Under the pieces are notes generated by a model. It was given only the letters and a program-made list of their open reading frames with translations, was not told the origin of the DNA and ran no database searches. From the NCBI GenBank assembly GCA_029224185.1, contig CM055197.1:21501490-21565489 (forward strand): a stretch of 64,000 bases of DNA, read 5' to 3'. The stretch is from Karalla daura. Taxonomy: Eukaryota; Chordata; Actinopteri; Chaetodontiformes; Leiognathidae. Shown here in pieces: positions 58,967 through 64,000 of this stretch. Each line of letters starts with the position of its first letter. The first letter of the stretch is position 1. The position numbers and the translations under genes were made by a program.

Positions 58967-59492
58967 TAGTGCTCTGGGAGGGAGCACTATTGTTCTCCAC
59001 CGTGTTTGTTCTTCTTATTAGTGCTCCAGGAGGGACCACTATTGTTCTCCACCGTGTTTGTTCTTCTTATTAGTGCTCCAGGAGGGACCACTATTGTTCT
59101 CCACCGTGTTTGTTCTTCTTATTATTTTTATTATAGCAAAATTTTGGTGCAGTGCATCTTGAAAACCGCTGATCGCAGACACACAAATGATACATCAAAA
59201 CGTGCGGTCTGGCCCCGGCAAGTGTGCTTTTCATTTTCATGACAAAATTCGTGTTTTTGGCCCCGCCAGACCACTTGCCGCTGTCGCCAAACGATCCAGA
59301 ATCTGGAAGATAGAAATTTTGTTTTGGAGACTCTCCCAGATGCGTTGGTGTATAGCAGCCAAAAAACTGACAAAGATTGACGAAAACACAAGACTTTTTG
59401 GCCCCGCAGACACTCCCTGAATGCTGTCTTGCAAGCCAACGTGCACACATCCCAGAGCACTCTTGAAATTTCAGTGTGCTGGAATTTTCTAG
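58967..59492 (+). mobile_element. Helitron-like non-autonomous element with three iterated 5' ends
   Basis: The 5' end, TAGTGCTC...GAGCACTA (perfect 8-base hairpin arms in the first unit), is present three times head to tail at 58967, 59019 and 59071 (52-bp period). A body of about 370 bp follows. The 3' end is a 12-base near-perfect hairpin (GAAATTTCAG...CTGGAATTTTC) directly followed by CTAG at 59489-59492. A terminal hairpin followed by CTRR and no terminal inverted repeats is the Helitron signature. No coding capacity. The family identification is mine and should be checked. Confidence 0.55.
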
Positions 59493-59557
59493 GATTTATA
59501 TTATATTGTAATATTACATATATATATATGATTAATTATATTATATTAATAATTACA

Positions 59558-59567
<10 letters not shown>

Positions 59568-59636
<69 letters not shown>
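59568..59636. repeat. (TA)n microsatellite
   Basis: About 34 TA units between the two Helitron-like copies. Confidence 0.95.
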
Positions 59637-59645
<9 letters not shown>

Positions 59646-59736
59646 TAATATTATTAGTGCTCCAGGAGTTAGCACTATTGTTCTCCACTGTGTTAATTCT
59701 CCTTATTATAGCAAAGAGGGGAACTTTGCCCCAGAC

Positions 59737-60479
59737 TGTCACACCGTGGTGAGGTCGTCCTGTCTTGGGGTTTTTGTCTTGTCATTTCCTGTTTTATTTT
59801 GAAAGTCTAATCCTCCTCTCGTGTCAGGTCACTTGCCCTTCCTCCTGTGTCCTCGTTCGTCAGCCCTGATTGTGTCCACCTGTTCCCTATTACCCCCATG
59901 TGCTCAAATAGTCTGTGTCTCCCTTTGTCTGATGCAGAAGTGTTTCGTCTCTGTCCGAACACCCAAGCCTGCTTCACAGCCCACAGTTCACAGTCCAAGT
60001 CGGTTATTGTAAGTCTTGTTTTTGACTCGTCAGAGTGATTTTTTGTTGTAACTTCTCAGTTAAATATTTCTCATAGTCCTAGAGTTGTTTCCTCCCTTTT
60101 GGAGTGATTTTCAGTTTTCATTGATTTCTTAGCTTTAGTCTAGCCTCCAGTTTGTTAGGAGAGTTTTTTGTTTCATTCCTGCTTTCTCTGTTTGTTTGTT
60201 CCTGTACCTCCATTGGAGTGACTTTAGTTTAAAAGTTTTATAGCCTTTTGTTTTTCCTCCTCGAGAGTGATTTTGATTTCAATAATTTTGTAATTCCTTC
60301 TTAGAGCTTTCTCCTCCCTTTTGGAGCGCCTTCAGTTTAGTTTTAGTTTCACAGCTTAGAGTAGTTTTTCAGGTTTTCATAGCCTTTTGATTTCTCTCTG
60401 TTCGAGGTTGCTTGATTAATAAACGACCTTGCTCTGACCACCTCTGCGCCTGAGTCCTGTCCTGAGTTCGGGCCTGACA
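59737..60479 (+). mobile_element. Solo LTR (Ty3/Gypsy-type), 743 bp, with 5-bp target duplication
   Basis: Begins TGTCACACCGTGGTGAGG and ends CGGGCCTGACA, giving the TG...CA ends in an inverted TGTCA/TGACA. It is flanked by CAGAC on both sides (59732-59736 and 60480-60484). GATTAATAAACGACC near 60412-60426 supplies a polyadenylation signal close to the 3' end. Inside are about five spaced copies of a word like TTTTGGAGTGATTTT. No internal domain or second LTR is present, so it arose by recombination between two LTRs. The start and end match the remnant at 62918-63018. Confidence 0.8.
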
Positions 60480-60795
60480 CAGACAGGTGCAAGCGCTGTC
60501 TCCATACAGCCAAATGTTTAGCACTTGGGCAATTTTGCTTTTTCCCATAAGAACGAATGGGAAAAACAGAACCTCAAACAAAAATCCCCTATGTCGCCAT
60601 ACACTGAGGTGGAAACTTAATTTTAATTTCAAAAATTCAGGAAACTTGTGGTCTGTTTGTGTACCGACTTGCATGTTGATAGGTTGTATCGTTTTTCACC
60701 AGCACCTTCTCAAAGACCATGTGGTCAAGTCCCTGCTCTTGTCTCTCCCCTGCTGACAGTGTCCTGCTGCAGCAGGCTGACAGATGACCTCATAC

Positions 60796-60823
60796 AGACA
60801 CACAAACACACGCACACACGCAC

Positions 60824-60884
<61 letters not shown>
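60796..60884. repeat. (AC)n microsatellite with CG interruptions
   Basis: Early ACGC variants, then about 30 pure CA units. Confidence 0.95.
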
Positions 60885-60887
<3 letters not shown>

Positions 60888-61025
60888 TCAGTCAGTCTGT
60901 CTCATGCATGCAGACACTCCCTGACTGCTGTCTTGTGAGCAATCCAACGGTAGACAAAGTTCTGCAAACCAACGGGCCCACATCCCGCAGCATTCTCGAA
61001 ATTTCAGCGCGCTGGAATTTTCTAG

Positions 61026-61508
61026 TTATGATATATTATATTATTATTATTATTATTATTATTGTTGCTTCTCCAGCAGAGTTGTTTGCTCCGACTCTTC
61101 CCAGGTCTGGCAGTGGCTCCACCTCACTCACTCACAGCGCAAACAGACACTTTACAATAGCAATATAATTGCTGCCAGGTATAACATAAAATGTAATCTA
61201 AATAAAGAAAATGACTGCCAGGATTTGAGATGATAGAGCAGGAAATTGGGTATGCAAACATAAGGTGAGTAGTGACTTATGATTCGACAGTGAAGTTGCA
61301 ACAGCCACTGTCTTTCTACTGTGTGATGGAGAGGTTACTGATCATTGTCCTTGATGGACAGCACAATACATGTATCCAAATGCATAACCTCACCCACTCA
61401 AACTTGTAATTTCATAGTGCTACTAGCATAACTTACTGTTACGCCCCCTCGATTAAAATGAAATCACATATTGAAATCACTCTTTATGTTAATAACAGGA
61501 TAGGAGGA

Positions 61509-61604
<96 letters not shown>

Positions 61605-62096
61605 CATCCATCTATTGTATCTATCGTGTACAGTGGTACAATCTTTGTCATATATTTTTATAATACAACATACTACATACTACATTGTTACACTGTGTGT
61701 ACATTGTACCTAATAACTGTAATTTTTGTAATTTACGACACCGTAAAATAAAGTTTAGCCATTTTAGTATTAGAAATACACTTTCAAGGGGAAATTTGAC
61801 TTTCGAATTTCGTATTGTTATACCAGTACGACATGTACAGCGTAGTACAGTACAACGTAGTATTTTCATGCCTGTATGTGTATAAACACTATCAGTGTCA
61901 ATAAATGGGCATGGATGTGATAGAACATAAAGAACGTTTTTACAGTATATAGGCCTATGTCACAGCCAAAAGTGTCAATGCATTTGATGTCTCACATTCG
62001 TTAAATCCCATGGAATTTTATTGCTGTTATTGACAAGTACACTCACTTTAGAACTGCCCAATTGCAAAGGTATAGGTGTAGTTACAGGCCTATAGT
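61026..62096. other. Unassigned DNA with an ATCT array
   Basis: ATT trinucleotide run at about 61040-61062. Otherwise unique. Nothing recognised in the frame at 61458-61751 apart from the repeat. Confidence 0.4.
61510..61612. repeat. (ATCT)n microsatellite
   Basis: About 25 units with terminal ATCC variants. Confidence 0.95.
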
Positions 62097-62917
62097 ATGG
62101 CAAAACCGGATGCTGTGTCCCTGATATACGACCCTGAACCTGTGGTCAAGGACCTGGAGCCCATCCTTCAATGGACATGTGTGGTTGGAATGGTGTCCTG
62201 GCACATAGAAAAAGAGGTGAAGCAGGTGAATGGTGGGAGCCCGCTGCCTCGAGGTTGCCTGAGGAATCGTTTGTATGTCCCTGCAGAGTTACGACCTCAG
62301 GTGATTTACTGAGCTCACACTTCATGTCACTTTCGGGAGTGTGATGGACAATGTTCGTTGTTTGGTTCTGGTGGCCTGCCATGGAGTGGGAAGTCGTCCG
62401 TGAGTACGTAGAGGCATGCATAGTCTGCGCCAGGAACAAAACCACTTCTGGACGGAAGATGGGTTTTCTGCAGCCGCTCTCTATTCCCTCCAGACCCTGG
62501 TTAGATCAAGTTAGATTTTGTTACAGGGCCACACTACAGTTCTCACAGTGGTCGATAGATTTTCAAAAATGGTTCGATTAATTGCTTTGCCAAAGCTACC
62601 CACAGCAAAAGAAACAGCAGAAATAGTTTTAGAGTACATGGTATCCCCAGGGATATAGATTCAGACTGGGGGCCTCAGTGAATATCAGGGTTCTGGAGGG
62701 AGTTTTGTCTACATCTAGGGGCCAAAGTCCGTAGACTGCTGGCAGTTCGCAAGCGGGGCCAGAGCAGGCAATATTTGGTGGACTGGGAGGGATACGGCCT
62801 GGAGGAAAGGCAGTGCCCTCCCAGTTTATTTTGGAACCCTCACGCATAGAGGATTTTCATAGACTCCACCCTGAACAGCATGGACTGCTCTGGTAGCTGG
62901 TCCTAGAGGGGGGGTTT
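62097..62917 (+). pseudogene. Ty3/Gypsy pol 3' part: integrase and chromodomain, with polypurine tract
   Basis: Plus strand. KPDAVSLIYDPEP (62103) is the end of RNase H. Then NRLYVPAELRPQVIY (62262-62310) starts the integrase N-terminal region. FWWPAMEWEVVREYVEAC and VCARNKTTSGRKMGFLQPL (62366-62480) include the Cys-x2-Cys half of the zinc finger. A deletion near 62505 removes the first catalytic aspartate. VVDRFSKMVRLIALPKLPTA (about 62552-62608) has the next core block. After another deletion RKRGQSRQYLVDWEGYG (62749-62797) and the acidic tail after it are the chromodomain that guides such elements to chromatin. The run AGAGGGGGGGTTTT at 62905-62918 is the polypurine tract for plus-strand priming. 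Frames change repeatedly, so it is inactive. Confidence 0.85.
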
Positions 62918-63018
62918 TGTCACGCTGTGGTTTTTTCCCATCCCGGACGGGATCACCAGAAATAAACTATTACCAAACTCTTACTCTGCATCTGAGTCCT
63001 TTCAATCAAGGCCTGACA
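62918..63018 (+). mobile_element. Shortened 3' LTR of the Gypsy relic
   Basis: Starts TGTCACGCTGTGG immediately after the polypurine tract and ends AAGGCCTGACA after a CAGAAATAAACTATTACC signal. Only about 101 bp remain, compared with 743 bp for the solo LTR that shares both ends, so most of U3 has been deleted. Confidence 0.75.
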
Positions 63019-64000
63019 GTAAATTATCACCTGCTTGGCACCTGTTTCCTAACTTGCCGCCTAACCCTAACATCAAAAAGAACAAAACAAAAACGCACAA
63101 CCCCCGCCCCAGTTTTTAACATTTAACGTGTAACGTTTAAGTTGCATCCTCAAATACTCCATTTTGACCTGACAAGAGGGTTGGAGAAGCTGCCCTTTCT
63201 TCACAGGATTTTTTTGGGGAATTTTCCCTTAGTTGTTGCAAGGTCTAAGGATTCCGAGCGTTTACGATAATATCATTCTGTTCTTGTTGTTTGATGACCT
63301 CGAAAGCACTCCATGCCTTGCTTAAAAAGTGCTTAATAAAAAAAAATATATATATAGTAATAACAATTAATTCGTTCATGAATACAAACTATTATTATTA
63401 TTGTCCACAGAGCTCAGAGGTCACGCAAGGGATGTTGGGGATTTAAGGTGTGCTCAAGGATGCTTAAGCAGGGTAGGGTTTCACTAACAAAGATAATTTA
63501 ATGATATATTTCAATATGTTGTTAGTAACCTTGAAAGTTATTGTATAGTTAATAGATGATAATGATGATGATGATTAATAATGATAACAACAATAACAAT
63601 AATGACAATAATAATTGTTACATTTTATCATTAGTAGTCGTAAAAAATAGTAGTTAAAAGTTACCTATGGTGCTGCTATTTCAGAACATATTTACAGTGT
63701 TATAATATCATATGTCCATCGTTTACCTCTGCAGAGTTGCATTACATGAGCTTTCAGGGTCCAACTGTAACTTACCAATGTGATTTCACATGCTTGTCAG
63801 TCTCCTTGAATGAGATGTAACAAGATCTCCATGAGATCTCTGGTTCGTCCAATCAGGACGGACCAAAACAAGTCCAAGAGTCCCACCCCAACTGGCATCC
63901 CATCCCTGCTCCCACACGAAAGAAGCGAGACAAAGGATCACGACACTCCGACTGTGGTTGTGCAGGACCGCCAGCAACTCATCCCAGCAACATAAACAAC
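63019..64000. other. Unassigned AT-rich DNA
   Basis: Contains AAT/GAT-rich low-complexity sequence at 63550-63620. No gene recognised. Confidence 0.4.

Larger units (their letters stand above)
59655..61025 (+). mobile_element. Second Helitron-like copy, split by a solo LTR
   Basis: Starts TAGTGCTCCAGGAGTTAGCA (hairpin arms TAGTGCT/AGCACTA) and ends with GAAATTTCAGCG / CGCTGGAATTTTC followed by CTAG at 61022-61025 and a T, as expected for a Helitron target. Without the inserted LTR and its duplicated target the element is about 620 bp. Its middle differs from the first copy, but the last 100 bp are clearly related (GCAGACACTCCCTGA, CCAACG, CACATCCC). It also contains a CA array. Confidence 0.55.

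Noticed and set aside
59429..59802. Ile-Tyr repeat frames
   Set aside because: Translation of a TA array.
61510..61612. 3' tail of an L2/Rex LINE
   Set aside because: These LINEs often end in ATCT repeats, but the expected terminal sequence does not precede this array on either strand.

Overview
This window looks like a gene-poor stretch of a ray-finned (teleost) fish chromosome. The evidence is the mixture of repeats: several broken L2/Rex-type LINEs, two RTE-type LINE pieces, a LINE of the R2 superclade, Tc1/mariner relics, hAT-type MITEs, tRNA-derived SINEs with a V-type core, Ty3/Gypsy pol and LTR remnants, and very many CA, GA and ATCT microsatellites. I found no complete host protein-coding gene and no rRNA, tRNA gene or CRISPR array. 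Most long open frames are translations of microsatellites or pieces of dead transposons.

Layout. 1-7.4 kb holds a small hAT MITE with its target duplication (1229-1312), two Tc1/mariner transposase relics (about 1.9-2.1 and 3.8-4.5 kb) and three LINE fragments (4.5-5.0 minus, 5.1-5.9 plus, 6.35-7.24 minus). 8.2-8.6 kb is a hAT remnant with a BED-type zinc finger. 10.4-14.6 kb is rich in CA repeats, with sober non-repetitive blocks between them that look like regulatory DNA. 15.5-19.8 kb has a possible LTR and a CpG-richer block. 20.0-21.9 and 25.8-27.0 kb are two L2 copies of one family. The second runs into a tandem duplication (26.95-29.40 kb) in which one copy has lost about 1.1 kb. 31.2-32.8 kb is the R2-superclade relic. 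36.0-40.5 kb contains Gypsy pieces, a hAT MITE with a perfect 8-bp target duplication, and a minus-strand LINE. 42.5-51.3 kb is mostly unique sequence with regulatory-looking blocks, a 387-bp ATCT array and one convincing isolated coding exon (50189-50356, minus). 52-58 kb is a dense nest of L2 and RTE relics, including a 239-codon open frame that joins an ORF1 esterase to an ORF2 endonuclease. 59-61 kb holds two copies of a Helitron-like element, one split by a solo LTR with a perfect 5-bp target duplication. 62.1-63.0 kb is a decayed Gypsy pol end with chromodomain, polypurine tract and a shortened LTR.

Interpretation. The unique blocks, the lone exon-like segment and the absence of other genes fit either a very large intron or a gene desert next to a gene with distant enhancers. 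This is inference. The transposon identifications rest on motifs seen directly in the sequence and are the firmest part of the annotation.
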